A DNA stretch of 64,000 nt from JAGQIB01 sp041393395 (lineage in GTDB: Bacteria > ARS69), in NCBI GenBank assembly GCA_041393395.1, contig JAWKKG010000004.1:124001-188000 (forward strand), read 5' to 3'. The notes beneath the pieces are model-generated. The model was not told the DNA's origin. It was given only the letters and a program-made list of their open reading frames with translations, and did not search any database. Shown here piece by piece: positions 32,931-41,732 of this stretch. Position numbers and translations under genes: made by a program. Each line of letters begins with the position of its first letter. Position 1 is the first letter of the stretch.

Positions 32931-35201
32931 TCAGGACTCGGGGGCGGTGGAAGGCTCGCCGGCGGCGGCCTTCTGCGTCTCCTTGAGCTGCTCCACCGCG
33001 TCGGCCGCGGACTCCTGCACGAGCTCACCCACGAACAGCGTGGCATTCTTCACGAAGAAGACCGTCTTGAGCGGCGACGCAAGCTCGTCGAGGCGCGCGA
33101 CGTAGTCGAGGTGCTTCGACTCGTCCTCCGGCGGATCGAGTCCGAGGAACACGATGTCCGCGTCGGCGGATCCCTGGGTGATCGCCTCGCGAATGCTCAC
33201 GCCTTCCTGACGCAGGCGGACGTCGACGTCGGCCTCGATCCGGATCTCCGGCATCAGCTTGTTCAGGTAGGCCTCGGTCGCGGCGCGCATGTGCTCGTTC
33301 GACGCGATGCTCTGGACGAGGATGCGCGCGTCGCGCCACTCGGGATTGCGGGTGAGCAGGTGCGCGAGCAGGATCATCAGATCGGAGTTCCGCTGGAGGC
33401 CGCCCCACCACACGTGAATGCTGCGTCGCTCGCGCTTGCGGGGAATCAGTCCGGGCTGGATGCGGCCGACGACCACGGACTTGTTCAGTCGCTCCAGGCG
33501 GCGAACGGCGGCGAGGAACTCCACGAGGCGGGACGGGTCGTCCGGCCAGCCGAGGAGGATCGTGTTGCTGTCGAGGCCGGCGATACCGTTCGCCTGGGAG
33601 ACGTCGACGATGCCGGACACGATCTCCCGCACGACGTCGACCTCGGCGAACGCCTGGATCTTCTCGCGTTCCAGCATTGCCGAGATCTTCGACTGGCGTT
33701 CGCGTCGCCGGAAGTCCTCGGTGAGCAGGTCGCCGATCAGGAGCTCGCATACGGTCACCACGCCGCGGCCCTGACTGAACCACGTACCGAAGCGCACGAG
33801 ATCGAGACGCTGCTCCACGTGCCCCGCGAACACGAGGACGTGCGGTCGCCAGTTCCGCGCGGACATGGGGTGATCCTGGAGACGCTCCAGCGACCAGCGG
33901 ATCAGGGACTCGTAGACGCCGCGCCGGACGTCGCCCCAGCGGGCTCGTCGTTCCTGGCGCTCGAGCGTGACCCAGAGAATCGCTTCCAGGGCGATCGCCA
34001 CGATCGCGGCCACGGGATTGATCAGGAACATCACGGAGAAGCAGGCGAGGGCGCCGGCGAGCGAGATCGGCCACGCGACCCGGATCGCGGGCCGCCACGA
34101 CGGGTCACCCGAGAGGCTCTCCAGCGCGGCGACCAGATTCACCATCCCGTACACCGTGAGGAAGAACATGGCGACCACCGGCGCCACGGTGTTCAGGTCG
34201 CCGAGCAGCACGGTGGTGAGCGCGATGAGCAGCGTGGCGATGAGGCCGCCGAGCGGCTCGCCGCCGTCGCGGGCGCGCGCGAGGAAGCGGGGCGCGAGTC
34301 GATCGACGGCGAGGGCCTGGATCGTCCGGGGCGCGGTGAGGATCGACCCGATCGCGGAGGAGAAGATGGCGCCGAAGAGCCCGGGCAGAATGAGCCAGGG
34401 CCCGAGGGGCGCGATCGCGGCCCACACCAGCGGTTCCTCTCTCAGGACTTCCGGCGAGGCGCCCTTCGCGAGCAGGATCGGGACGAGGACGTAGATCGCG
34501 AGCCCCGTCAGGGTGGCCGCGATGGCACCGCGCGGAATCGCGCGCATCGGATCTTTGAGATCTCCCGAAAGGCCGAGGCCGGCCATCACGCCGGTGACGG
34601 CGGGGAAGAACACCGCGAACACCGCCCAGAATCCGGGTGGGGTCGGCGGTGTCGCGAGGCTCGGCGCCACCGGCGGAACGAGCGTGTCCGGCACGCCGCC
34701 CGCGTGGCGGACCGCGCCCCAGGCCAGCGCCGCCAGCGACACCGCGATCAATCCCATCAGTGGGAGCTGGGCGCGGAGCGCGAGTGCCGCGCCGCGCACC
34801 GCGATCGCGGTCACGAGTCCCACGATGACGAACGCCGCGAGCTGGACCGGAACCCCCGGCCAGAGGACGCGTAACGCCTCGGCGAGGCCGAACGCGTACA
34901 GCGTCACGCTGCAGGCCTGGGAGAGGAACAGCGGGAGTCCGATCGCGCCGCCGAACTCCAGGCCGAGGCTGCGCGAGATCATGTAGTAGGCGCCGCCCAC
35001 GCCGACCCGCGTGTTCGTGGCGATGGCGGAGAACGACAGCGTGGTGATCAGGGTGATCGAGTTCGCGAGGAGTACGATCACGAGCGTTCGCGTCAGGCCG
35101 ACGTTGCCGACGACCCAGCCGAGACGCAGGTACATGATCACGCCCAGGATCGTGAGGATCGTGGGCGTGAAGACGCCGAGGAACGTTCCGAGCTTCTTCA
35201 C
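32931..35201 (-). CDS. SLC12/APC-family cation-chloride cotransporter-like permease
   Basis: The 756-residue protein starts MKKLGTFLGVFTPTILTILG, as do bacterial relatives of Na-K-Cl cotransporters. Residues 1-400 form about 12 membrane helices, with VGVGGAYYMISRSLG and FPAVTGVMAGLGLSGDLKDP matching the APC fold ion/substrate sites. A soluble C-terminal part (430-740) carries repeated alpha/beta segments (SNTILLGWPDD, ADIVFLGLDPP) like those of the SLC12 tail. It probably moves chloride or amino acids with a cation. It precedes ppc on the same strand by 71 bases. Confidence 0.83.
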   Translation of the reverse strand: MKKLGTFLGVFTPTILTILGVIMYLRLGWVVGNVGLTRTLVIVLLANSITLITTLSFSAIATNTRVGVGGAYYMISRSLGLEFGGAIGLPLFLSQACSVTLYAFGLAEALRVLWPGVPVQLAAFVIVGLVTAIAVRGAALALRAQLPLMGLIAVSLAALAWGAVRHAGGVPDTLVPPVAPSLATPPTPPGFWAVFAVFFPAVTGVMAGLGLSGDLKDPMRAIPRGAIAATLTGLAIYVLVPILLAKGASPEVLREEPLVWAAIAPLGPWLILPGLFGAIFSSAIGSILTAPRTIQALAVDRLAPRFLARARDGGEPLGGLIATLLIALTTVLLGDLNTVAPVVAMFFLTVYGMVNLVAALESLSGDPSWRPAIRVAWPISLAGALACFSVMFLINPVAAIVAIALEAILWVTLERQERRARWGDVRRGVYESLIRWSLERLQDHPMSARNWRPHVLVFAGHVEQRLDLVRFGTWFSQGRGVVTVCELLIGDLLTEDFRRRERQSKISAMLEREKIQAFAEVDVVREIVSGIVDVSQANGIAGLDSNTILLGWPDDPSRLVEFLAAVRRLERLNKSVVVGRIQPGLIPRKRERRSIHVWWGGLQRNSDLMILLAHLLTRNPEWRDARILVQSIASNEHMRAATEAYLNKLMPEIRIEADVDVRLRQEGVSIREAITQGSADADIVFLGLDPPEDESKHLDYVARLDELASPLKTVFFVKNATLFVGELVQESAADAVEQLKETQKAAAGEPSTAPES

Positions 35202-35254
35202 GTGAGGAGGTTAGCCGACCCGCGGCGTCCGGACGAGGCGAATCCGGCCGTCCG

Positions 35255-37183
35255 CTACGGGCGCTCGGCCCCCGGAAGCGCAGGGTCCGTCTCCCGGGAT
35301 TCGGCCGCGTCGGCGATCCGCTGCTTCGCGAGCGGGCCGACGCGTCCGGCGTCGAGATCGATCGCCTGCTCCCACCGTTCGACGGCTCCTTCGAGATCTC
35401 CCTGGCGGGCCCGGATGTCGCCGCGCAGCATGGGGACCCGTCCGTCGCGGGGAGCGACCCGTTCGTAGCGATCGAGTGCGCGTCGCGCCGCGTCCCAGCG
35501 CCCTTCGAGGATGAGGAGCTGCGCGAGCGATCGCAGGAGGAATACGTCGTTGCGCGACTCCGTCGCCTGGCGAAGGACGTCGATGCCTTCGTCGGGACGC
35601 CCGAGACGTCGCAAGCCGAACGCGAGCACGCGGACGGAGCGCGAACACGTGGGGCAATCCGAGACGACGTCGCGCGCGAGCGCGACCGCCTCCGACCAGC
35701 GACCCTGTTGCGAGAGGCGTTCGGCGCGGGTGGACTCCGCGAACAGCGCGATCATGTCCTTGGGGTCGGCGAGTGCGTCCGTCGCCTCTGCCTCGTCGAG
35801 CGTCGCGGTGCGGACGTAGCCGAGCGCCGCCAGGCGATCGGCGGTCTCCTCGTCGAGTGAACGCGCCGCTCCGGACTCGACGTCGCCCCGGATCGCGGCG
35901 ATCTCGTCACGGAAGTCGGATGCGACGGCCGGGCCGATTCCGCCGGTCAGGAGATCGCGCGTCTCGCCCGGATCGCTCGTGAGGTCGTAGAACTCCGGCC
36001 GGGGTGCCTCCACGTACTTCGACGTCGCGCTCCGCAGCGAAGCGAGCGGGCTCCACCCGGACTGGTGCAGCGGGGCGAAGGTTTCCGAGTAGATCGCGTG
36101 CGCGGAATCGGCCGGCGCGAGCAGGCTGCGACCGTCGCAGGGGGTGGCGCGATCGAGACCGAGGAGATCCTCGATCGTGGGCCGGACGTCCACGAGCCCG
36201 ACCACGCGATCCCTCACGGCGCCGCCTCCCGCGAACGCGGCGGGAGCGGCGAGCACGAGCGGCACCCGGAGCGTGGCGTCGTAGACGAAGAGGCCGTGGG
36301 TCTCTTCGCCGTGCTCGCCCAGGCTCTCGCCGTGGTCCGCCGTCGCCACGACGAGGGTGCGATCCAGCGACCCCCGATCGCGCAGGGCACCCAGGAGGCG
36401 CCCGAGCTGGAGGTCGGCCCAGGCGATCTCCGCGGAGTAGGGATCGCCGCCGACCCGGAGCGCGACGGCATCCGGCGCGCGGTATGGGAGATGCGGATCG
36501 AAGTAGTGGACCCAGAGGAAGAACGGCGCCTCGTCGTCGTCACGCGCCGCGAGCCACGCGAGCGCGGCGTCGGTCACGGCCTTCGCGTCGCGCTCGTTGA
36601 AGTCCGGCATGCGCGGGTTCACGCCTTCCGAGGTGGGGTGGAAGTCGTAGACGTCGAATCCGCGATCCAACCCGAAGCGGGCGTCGAGCACGAATGCGCC
36701 GACGAACGCGGCGGTCGAGTACCCGGCGCGTTGCAGCGTCTCGGGGAGAGTCGGCACCTCCGGATCCAGCGAGTAGAGTCCGTTGTCGCGCGCGCCGTGA
36801 CGCGGCGGATAGAGGCCCGTGAGGAGCGTCGCGTGGGACGGGAGTGTGACCGGGGCACTGGCGATCGCGTCCTCCACGATCCAGCCCGAGTCGGCGAGCC
36901 CGTCGATCGCCGGCGTCCGGTTCGGCCCGGCGCCGTAGCAACCGATGCGATCCCATCGGGTCGTGTCGAACGTCACCAGGAGAACGTCGAAGCCGGCGGC
37001 GGCGCCGGGTCGGACCGTATCGCCCGGGACGAGGGATGGTCGCTCGGGAGGCGCCGGGGCCTCGGCGCGTGGGGCGTTCCCTTCGCCGGCGTTCCGACGA
37101 GGAAGGAGCAAGACGGTCAGTCCGAGCCCGAGGATTCCCAGCGTCGCCGCGAGGAGGACCCCGCGGCGCTTCGATCGATGCAG
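35255..37183 (-). CDS. Sulfatase-like alkaline phosphatase-fold hydrolase with TPR tail and Thr nucleophile
   Basis: The fold is recognised from DVLLVTFDTTRWDRIGCYG (metal Asps), PVTLPSHATLLTG (nucleophile loop), FDPHLPY and TADHGESLGEHGE. True sulfatases have C/S-x-P-x-R, modified to formylglycine; here the place is T-L-P-S-H, so a Thr nucleophile is expected and the enzyme is more likely a phospho- or phosphoglycerol-transferase/hydrolase than a sulfatase. TPR-like repeats fill the last 180 residues. An N-terminal membrane anchor (VLLAATLGILGLGLTVLLL) needs a start upstream of TTG 37111; a TGA ends the frame just before, so CTG at 37183 or nearby is taken, with low certainty. Confidence 0.78.
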   Translation of the reverse strand: MHRSKRRGVLLAATLGILGLGLTVLLLPRRNAGEGNAPRAEAPAPPERPSLVPGDTVRPGAAAGFDVLLVTFDTTRWDRIGCYGAGPNRTPAIDGLADSGWIVEDAIASAPVTLPSHATLLTGLYPPRHGARDNGLYSLDPEVPTLPETLQRAGYSTAAFVGAFVLDARFGLDRGFDVYDFHPTSEGVNPRMPDFNERDAKAVTDAALAWLAARDDDEAPFFLWVHYFDPHLPYRAPDAVALRVGGDPYSAEIAWADLQLGRLLGALRDRGSLDRTLVVATADHGESLGEHGEETHGLFVYDATLRVPLVLAAPAAFAGGGAVRDRVVGLVDVRPTIEDLLGLDRATPCDGRSLLAPADSAHAIYSETFAPLHQSGWSPLASLRSATSKYVEAPRPEFYDLTSDPGETRDLLTGGIGPAVASDFRDEIAAIRGDVESGAARSLDEETADRLAALGYVRTATLDEAEATDALADPKDMIALFAESTRAERLSQQGRWSEAVALARDVVSDCPTCSRSVRVLAFGLRRLGRPDEGIDVLRQATESRNDVFLLRSLAQLLILEGRWDAARRALDRYERVAPRDGRVPMLRGDIRARQGDLEGAVERWEQAIDLDAGRVGPLAKQRIADAAESRETDPALPGAERP

Positions 37184-37305
37184 GATGGGTCACCTCTTCC
37201 CGGGAGTCGTCGGAGCGGATGAGCGAGTCAACGATGATAGGCCAATCGCGCCGGACTCGGGGGCGCGACCGGGCCGGATTTACACGCGCTTCACGCCACG
37301 GGGTT

Positions 37306-37827
37306 CTACTTCACGGGTTCGACACGCACGATCTGGATCTCGTCGATCCACACGGTGCCCTGGCCCTCGATCTCCACGCCGAGCGTGATCCGGTCCGGAG
37401 CGGCGCCGATCAGCGTGAACATCGGCGCCTCGTGGCTCGTCCACGCGGAGTCGCCGCGGATCTCGGTCCGCGAGAATCGGCTCTCCGTGGTGAGACCGTC
37501 GCGGCCCGGATAGTGGGCGACGAGTCGCGCACGCCCGTCGAGTCCCTCGGAACGCAGGTTCGCGCGAAACGCCAGGAATCCGCCCCGGGCCACGGTGGGC
37601 ACCGGATTCTGCACCTCACACACCGGGAACGAGCCGGGTCCGGCGGCGACGATCCGGGCGGACCCGCCGCCGTCGCTGCTCGTGTCTCGGTCGAACGACA
37701 GCGCGGGGTGCTCGACCAGGACGGTGTCGTCATCCAGCGCGATCCCTCGCAGGAGGGTCTCGTGCGGGGGCCCACCCTCCGCGCAATCGGCGCAGAGCAG
37801 CAGGATCGAGAAGAACGTCTCGAGCAT
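37306..37827 (-). CDS. Small secreted or lipid-linked protein of unknown function
   Basis: A 173-residue protein with a short hydrophobic N-terminus (MLETFFSILLLCADCAEGG) and beta-rich remainder ending GQGTVWIDEIQIVRVEPVK, which resembles the jelly-roll edge of carbohydrate-binding modules. Ribosome site AAGGAG precedes ATG 37827. It is divergent from the methyltransferase gene and shares a symmetric inverted repeat with it. No catalytic motif seen. Confidence 0.6.
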   Translation of the reverse strand: MLETFFSILLLCADCAEGGPPHETLLRGIALDDDTVLVEHPALSFDRDTSSDGGGSARIVAAGPGSFPVCEVQNPVPTVARGGFLAFRANLRSEGLDGRARLVAHYPGRDGLTTESRFSRTEIRGDSAWTSHEAPMFTLIGAAPDRITLGVEIEGQGTVWIDEIQIVRVEPVK

Positions 37828-37882
37828 CCCTCGATCTCCTTGGATCGGGTTCTTCGTGTCGGGACCCGCCAGTGTCCCCCAA

Positions 37883-37995
37883 GGTATCGGCGGGGGCGAG
37901 CCCGATCCCGATCCGATCTCGGATTCCCTGTCTCTTGCTGGCGGTTCCTGGCCGATCGGATTGTCCTTTGGAACGAGGCGCTAGGCGCCGATACC
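37883..37995. repeat. Long-range inverted repeat in the divergent intergenic region
   Basis: GGTATCGGCG (37883-37892) and CGCCGATACC (37986-37995) are perfect reverse complements 93 bases apart. Each lies 47-56 bases before the start of the gene it faces, so both divergent genes have the same element at nearly the same distance. It may be a shared activator or promoter element. Confidence 0.45.
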
Positions 37996-38042
37996 CGGCG
38001 TAAGAGGATGAAGGGCCACGAAGGGAACGGGAGGGAGCGAGG

Positions 38043-39044
38043 ATGACGACCCAGACGAGCTGGAGCGGACCGCAGACTACGGCGGAATCCGGGATCCCCG
38101 AGTCCCCGGACGTGGCGTCTCTCCTCGCCTTCAGCGAGGAGCACCGCGAAGACCCCCGTTTTGCCCTCACGCTCGAGATCCTCTGGCAACAGGTGCTCGA
38201 CGCGGACCCCGAACACGAAGAGGCGCGGGCGCGAACCGAGCGGTACGCGGCGCGCCGGGAGGAACTCGACGCGCGGCACGCCGACTGGTTCGCGGAGCTT
38301 CCTCCGTTTCTCGTGAAGAAGGTCAACGGGTCGAAGGACCGCGCGCCGTTCCTGCGCGTCGGCCAGAGCGTGGCGCAGCTGCTCGCGTCCGAGATTCCGA
38401 ATCTCGCGGGCGCCCGTCACGTGCTCGACTTCGGAGTGGGCCTGAGCCGGGTGCTCTGGCCGTTGTCCCAGGCTCTTCCCCAGGCGGAGTTCACCGGGTT
38501 CGACGTCGACCCGGGCATGCTGCACCATTCCCGGGCGCTCGGCACGTTGCCTTCCGAGCGCTTCGTGCACACCACCCGCAACATTCCGGACGGCTCGGTC
38601 GATGCCACGTACGTCATCTCCGTATTCACACACCTCGGAGACACGACGGACTACTGGCTCTCCGAGATCCACCGGGTACTGTCCCCGCGGGGCCACGCGT
38701 TCGTGACATACCACGATGAAACGCTGTACGCGGACCTCCGCGCGAAGGGGGAGATCCCCCGCGCCACCCCCGCCACGTGCGCGGAGCGCGTGCTGCTCGG
38801 GCCGGGCGTGGAAGGATCGACCCAGCTCGCCACGTTCTACTCCACGGCCCACTGGGAGGAACTGCTGCGACGTTTCTTCGTCGTGGAGAAGACCGCGCCC
38901 CGCGGGCTGCACGGCAACCAGTCGTACTCGGTCGTGCGCAAGCGCGACGTCGAGATCGATCGGACCACGCTCCGCGCCGAGTACCTTGGTGCTCTGGAAG
39001 ACGAGCTGTTCCGCCTCCGGGAGGCGAAGAAGCTGCTCTTCTGA
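38043..39044 (+). CDS. Class I SAM-dependent methyltransferase
   Basis: The 333-residue protein has a Rossmann methyltransferase core from about 120 to 240: motif I HVLDFGVGLSR, acidic end of strand 2 FTGFDVDPGML, and YVISVFTHLGD plus EIHRVLSPRGHAFVTYHDE as motifs IV-V. The first 100 residues are helical and may bind a partner. A GGGAGGGAGCGAGG ribosome site precedes the start. The acceptor is unknown. It lies next to a possible RiPP precursor, so peptide modification is conceivable but not supported beyond position. Confidence 0.78.
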   Translation: MTTQTSWSGPQTTAESGIPESPDVASLLAFSEEHREDPRFALTLEILWQQVLDADPEHEEARARTERYAARREELDARHADWFAELPPFLVKKVNGSKDRAPFLRVGQSVAQLLASEIPNLAGARHVLDFGVGLSRVLWPLSQALPQAEFTGFDVDPGMLHHSRALGTLPSERFVHTTRNIPDGSVDATYVISVFTHLGDTTDYWLSEIHRVLSPRGHAFVTYHDETLYADLRAKGEIPRATPATCAERVLLGPGVEGSTQLATFYSTAHWEELLRRFFVVEKTAPRGLHGNQSYSVVRKRDVEIDRTTLRAEYLGALEDELFRLREAKKLLF

Positions 39045-39110
39045 CGGGCGAGCGGTCGGAGTCGGGCCGACGCCGACCGTCTCATCCCCGGACGACGCCG
39101 CTCTTGTCGC

Positions 39111-39243
39111 CTAGCAGAACGTGACAGTCTGCGTGAGCGTGCAGCTGCACGTGATGTCGCACGAGTTGTCTGCGACGCACCTCGCCGCTCGTCGGCTCCC
39201 GGATCACTCGTCGACCGAGCTTCAGTTTCCGCGGTGCCTTCAT
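39111..39243 (-). pseudogene. Frame-disrupted Cys-rich peptide, lanthipeptide-like precursor candidate
   Basis: ATG at 39243, with AAGGGA before it, opens MKAPRKLKLGRRVIREPTSG, like the leader of class I lanthipeptide precursors (KLxLxRExxRxL). In this frame the rest is nondescript, but the +1 frame from about base 62 of the gene reads CVADNSC-DITCSCT-LTQTVTFC and stops at TAG (39111-39113): a Cys/Thr/Ser-rich end typical of a core peptide. Joining needs a one-base shift between codons 14 and 22. That could be a sequence error, a decayed gene or frameshifting. No LanB/LanC genes are nearby. The remaining 39045-39110 and 39244-39470 hold nothing recognisable. Confidence 0.35.
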
Positions 39244-39470
39244 GATCACGTCCCTTCCGCTCCGGGGGGCCACGAGCCGGCGTCTCCGGCTCCCCGGATC
39301 CTGGCACCCGGTCTCGGGGTAGAACCGTCGATCGGGGCCCCGAAGCGCCGTCACGGCCGGGCCCCCGATCCCGTATCCGCGGCGAGGGGAATCGGAATCC
39401 CCGCCACCCGCATCCAAACCGGCGGATTCGAGAACGAGGCATCCGCCGCACCTCGAACCGGGAGAAGAAC

Positions 39471-40733
39471 TTGAGTCGCGTTGCGAATCGTACGCCCGGA
39501 CCGCGTTCCGAAGGAGCGCGCAAGGAGTCGCTCCGTCCGGCCTGGCGCCGCCTGGCCTGGGGCGCGTCCGCCTTCTTTCTCACCCTGGTCGGGTTCCTCG
39601 GCGCGAGCTCCCTTCGCGCGGCGAACCCCTCGAGCGCCGCCGCCGCCGAGCGGTGGCAGGAGTCCGACATGAAGAACTGGAAGAAGCCGACGGATGCCGA
39701 ACTCCGGGCGCGTCTCGACGACCTCCAGTACCGCGTGACGCAGCACGAGGGCACCGAGGCTCCGTTCCGGAACGAGTACTGGAACAACAAGCACGCCGGA
39801 CTGTACGTGGACGTCGTCTCGGGTGAGCCGCTCTTCAGCTCGCTCGACAAGTACGACTCGGGCACCGGCTGGCCGAGCTTCGTGCGCCCGGTGGCGCCGG
39901 AGCACCTCACGGAAGACACCGATCACAAGCTCGGTTACGCGCGGACGGAAGTTCGTTCCAAGGTCGCGGACTCGCACCTCGGACACGTCTTCCCGGATGG
40001 TCCGGCGCCCACCGGTCAGCGGTACTGCATCAATTCGGCGGCGCTGCGCTTCGTTCCGGCGGAGAAGCTCGAGGAGTTCGGCTACGGGGCCTATGTGCAG
40101 CCGTTCGTGAAGGCGGGGCTGCTCCCCGAGAAGTCGGCGGAGGAGGCGGCCGCGTCCCACGTGGTGCCGACGAATCAGGCGGCCGCCGCGTCTGCGTCCG
40201 GGATGACCGCGGTCGCGGCCGCGAAGCCCGCGGCAGCCAAGACGGAAACGGCATTGCTCGCCGGGGGATGCTACTGGGGGATGGAGGACCTGCTTCGCGA
40301 GATTCCCGGCGTGATCGACACGGAGGTCGGCTTCGCGGGCGGGAAGACGAAGCACCCGAAGTACGAGGACGTCGGACACGGGGGAACGGGGCACGCAGAG
40401 ACCGTCCGCGTGATCTTCGATCCCACGAAGGTGACCTACGCCGAGATCCTGGACACGTTCTTCCGCATCCATGACCCCACCACGACGGACCGTCAGGGCA
40501 ACGATCGCGGGTCGCAGTACCGTTCGGCCATCTTCGTGCAGAACGAAGAGCAGCGTGCGGTCGCGGAGCGGGTGAAGCGAGAGTGGAACGAATCGGGCCG
40601 CTGGAAGGCCCCGATCGTGACCGAGATCACGAAGGCGACGGACTTCTGGCCCGCGAAGGATTCCCACCAGGACTACCTGGAGAAGAACCCGTACGGCTAC
40701 ACGTGTCACTTCGTGCGGGAGTTCGACGAGTAG
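39471..40733 (+). CDS. Exported MsrB-MsrA fusion, methionine sulfoxide reductase
   Basis: The 420-residue protein repairs both epimers of oxidised methionine. A positive N-terminus and hydrophobic stretch (about 28-50, ending SLRAANP) should export or anchor it. MsrB (about 65-215) shows YDSGTGWPSF, HLGHVFPDGP and the catalytic Cys in RYCINSAALRF; the usual zinc CxxC pairs are absent. MsrA (about 255-415) has GGCYWGMEDL with the catalytic Cys, GFAGG and FRIHDPTT. B-before-A is the reverse of the PilB order. A TTG start is used because GGGAG lies just upstream and no better start precedes the signal. Confidence 0.9.
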   Translation: MSRVANRTPGPRSEGARKESLRPAWRRLAWGASAFFLTLVGFLGASSLRAANPSSAAAAERWQESDMKNWKKPTDAELRARLDDLQYRVTQHEGTEAPFRNEYWNNKHAGLYVDVVSGEPLFSSLDKYDSGTGWPSFVRPVAPEHLTEDTDHKLGYARTEVRSKVADSHLGHVFPDGPAPTGQRYCINSAALRFVPAEKLEEFGYGAYVQPFVKAGLLPEKSAEEAAASHVVPTNQAAAASASGMTAVAAAKPAAAKTETALLAGGCYWGMEDLLREIPGVIDTEVGFAGGKTKHPKYEDVGHGGTGHAETVRVIFDPTKVTYAEILDTFFRIHDPTTTDRQGNDRGSQYRSAIFVQNEEQRAVAERVKREWNESGRWKAPIVTEITKATDFWPAKDSHQDYLEKNPYGYTCHFVREFDE

Positions 40734-40745
40734 AACGCGTTCGGA

Positions 40746-40775
40746 GCGCGTGACGGCAGAGCCGCCGTCGCGCGC
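40746..40775 (+). terminator. Strong hairpin between msrBA and the pirin gene
   Basis: Bases 40746-40757 pair with 40764-40775: 12 pairs including one G-T wobble, with loop AGAGCC. It begins 13 bases after the msrBA stop. There is no T-run, so it may be a Rho-dependent end, an mRNA 3' stabiliser, or a partial attenuator before the pirin gene. Confidence 0.4.
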
Positions 40776-40799
40776 CCGGGCCCCCGAGAGGAGAACGAA

Positions 40800-41711
40800 A
40801 TGTCCCTGCGTCCCGTAAAGCGAATCGTCGAGGCCCGTCCCACGCTCGAAGGTGCGGGCGTGAAGCTCCGTCGCGCGTTCGGGTTCGGGGACACCGAGGA
40901 GACGGATCCGTTTCTCCTGTTCGACGACTTTCGCAACGAGAACCCGGGCGACTACCGGGCGGGCTTTCCGTGGCATCCTCACCGGGGCATCGAGACCATC
41001 ACGTATGTGCTCGCCGGCAGCGTGGAACATGGCGACAGCCTCGGCAACGCCGGCTCACTCGGCGCGGGCGACGTGCAGTGGATGACCGCCGGCAGCGGAA
41101 TCCTGCACCAGGAAATGCCCGAGGGCGACGCGCAGGGACGCATGCACGGCTTCCAGCTGTGGGCGAATCTGCCGTCGTCGCTCAAGATGTCGAAGCCGCG
41201 CTACCAGGACGTCCTGTCCGGCGACATCCCCGAGATCACGGATGACGACGGCACGTCCGCTCGGATCGTCTGTGGCGAGTTCTGGGGGAAGCGAGGGCCG
41301 GTGGAGGGGGTCGCCGCCGATCCGCTGTACCTCGATGTGCGTGTTCCGGCGGGGAAGACCAAGCGGTTGCCCGTGGAGACCACCCGTCACGCGTTCGCGT
41401 ACGTTTTCGAAGGCGACGCGACGTTCCGCGATGCGTCGGATCCGCAGGCCGTACGTACCGAGCAGCCCGACGGCTCCGAGATCTACTCTCGTCGTGGCGA
41501 CGCGGGGAACCGTTCGCTCGTGCTGTTCGATCGCGGCGACGAGGTCGAAGTAACGGCCGGGCCGGCCGGCGTGCGGTTCCTGCTCGTGGCGGGAAAGCCG
41601 CTGCGCGAGCCCGTGGCGTGGCACGGTCCGATCGTGATGAACACCCAAGCAGAGCTGCGGCAGGCGATGGTGGATCTGCAGCGCGGGACCTTCATTCGCG
41701 ACCCGGCGTGA
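40800..41711 (+). CDS. Pirin family protein (bicupin)
   Basis: A 303-residue bicupin. The pirin metal site is visible as GFPWHPHRGIETITYVLAG with its two His, followed by a further His in GSVEHGDSL and Glu in LHQEMPEG. The C-terminal cupin (about 180-285) is also typical. Some pirins are quercetin 2,3-dioxygenases, others bind regulators; sequence cannot separate these. Ribosome site GAGAGGAG precedes the ATG. It follows the MsrB-MsrA gene and may be part of a stress response unit. Confidence 0.88.
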   Translation: MSLRPVKRIVEARPTLEGAGVKLRRAFGFGDTEETDPFLLFDDFRNENPGDYRAGFPWHPHRGIETITYVLAGSVEHGDSLGNAGSLGAGDVQWMTAGSGILHQEMPEGDAQGRMHGFQLWANLPSSLKMSKPRYQDVLSGDIPEITDDDGTSARIVCGEFWGKRGPVEGVAADPLYLDVRVPAGKTKRLPVETTRHAFAYVFEGDATFRDASDPQAVRTEQPDGSEIYSRRGDAGNRSLVLFDRGDEVEVTAGPAGVRFLLVAGKPLREPVAWHGPIVMNTQAELRQAMVDLQRGTFIRDPA

Positions 41712-41732
41712 CGAACGCGTGGGCCGGGCGGG

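Noticed and set aside
40268..40300. Selenocysteine in MsrA
   Set aside because: MsrA is a known selenoprotein family, but here the active site reads GGCYWG with an ordinary Cys codon.
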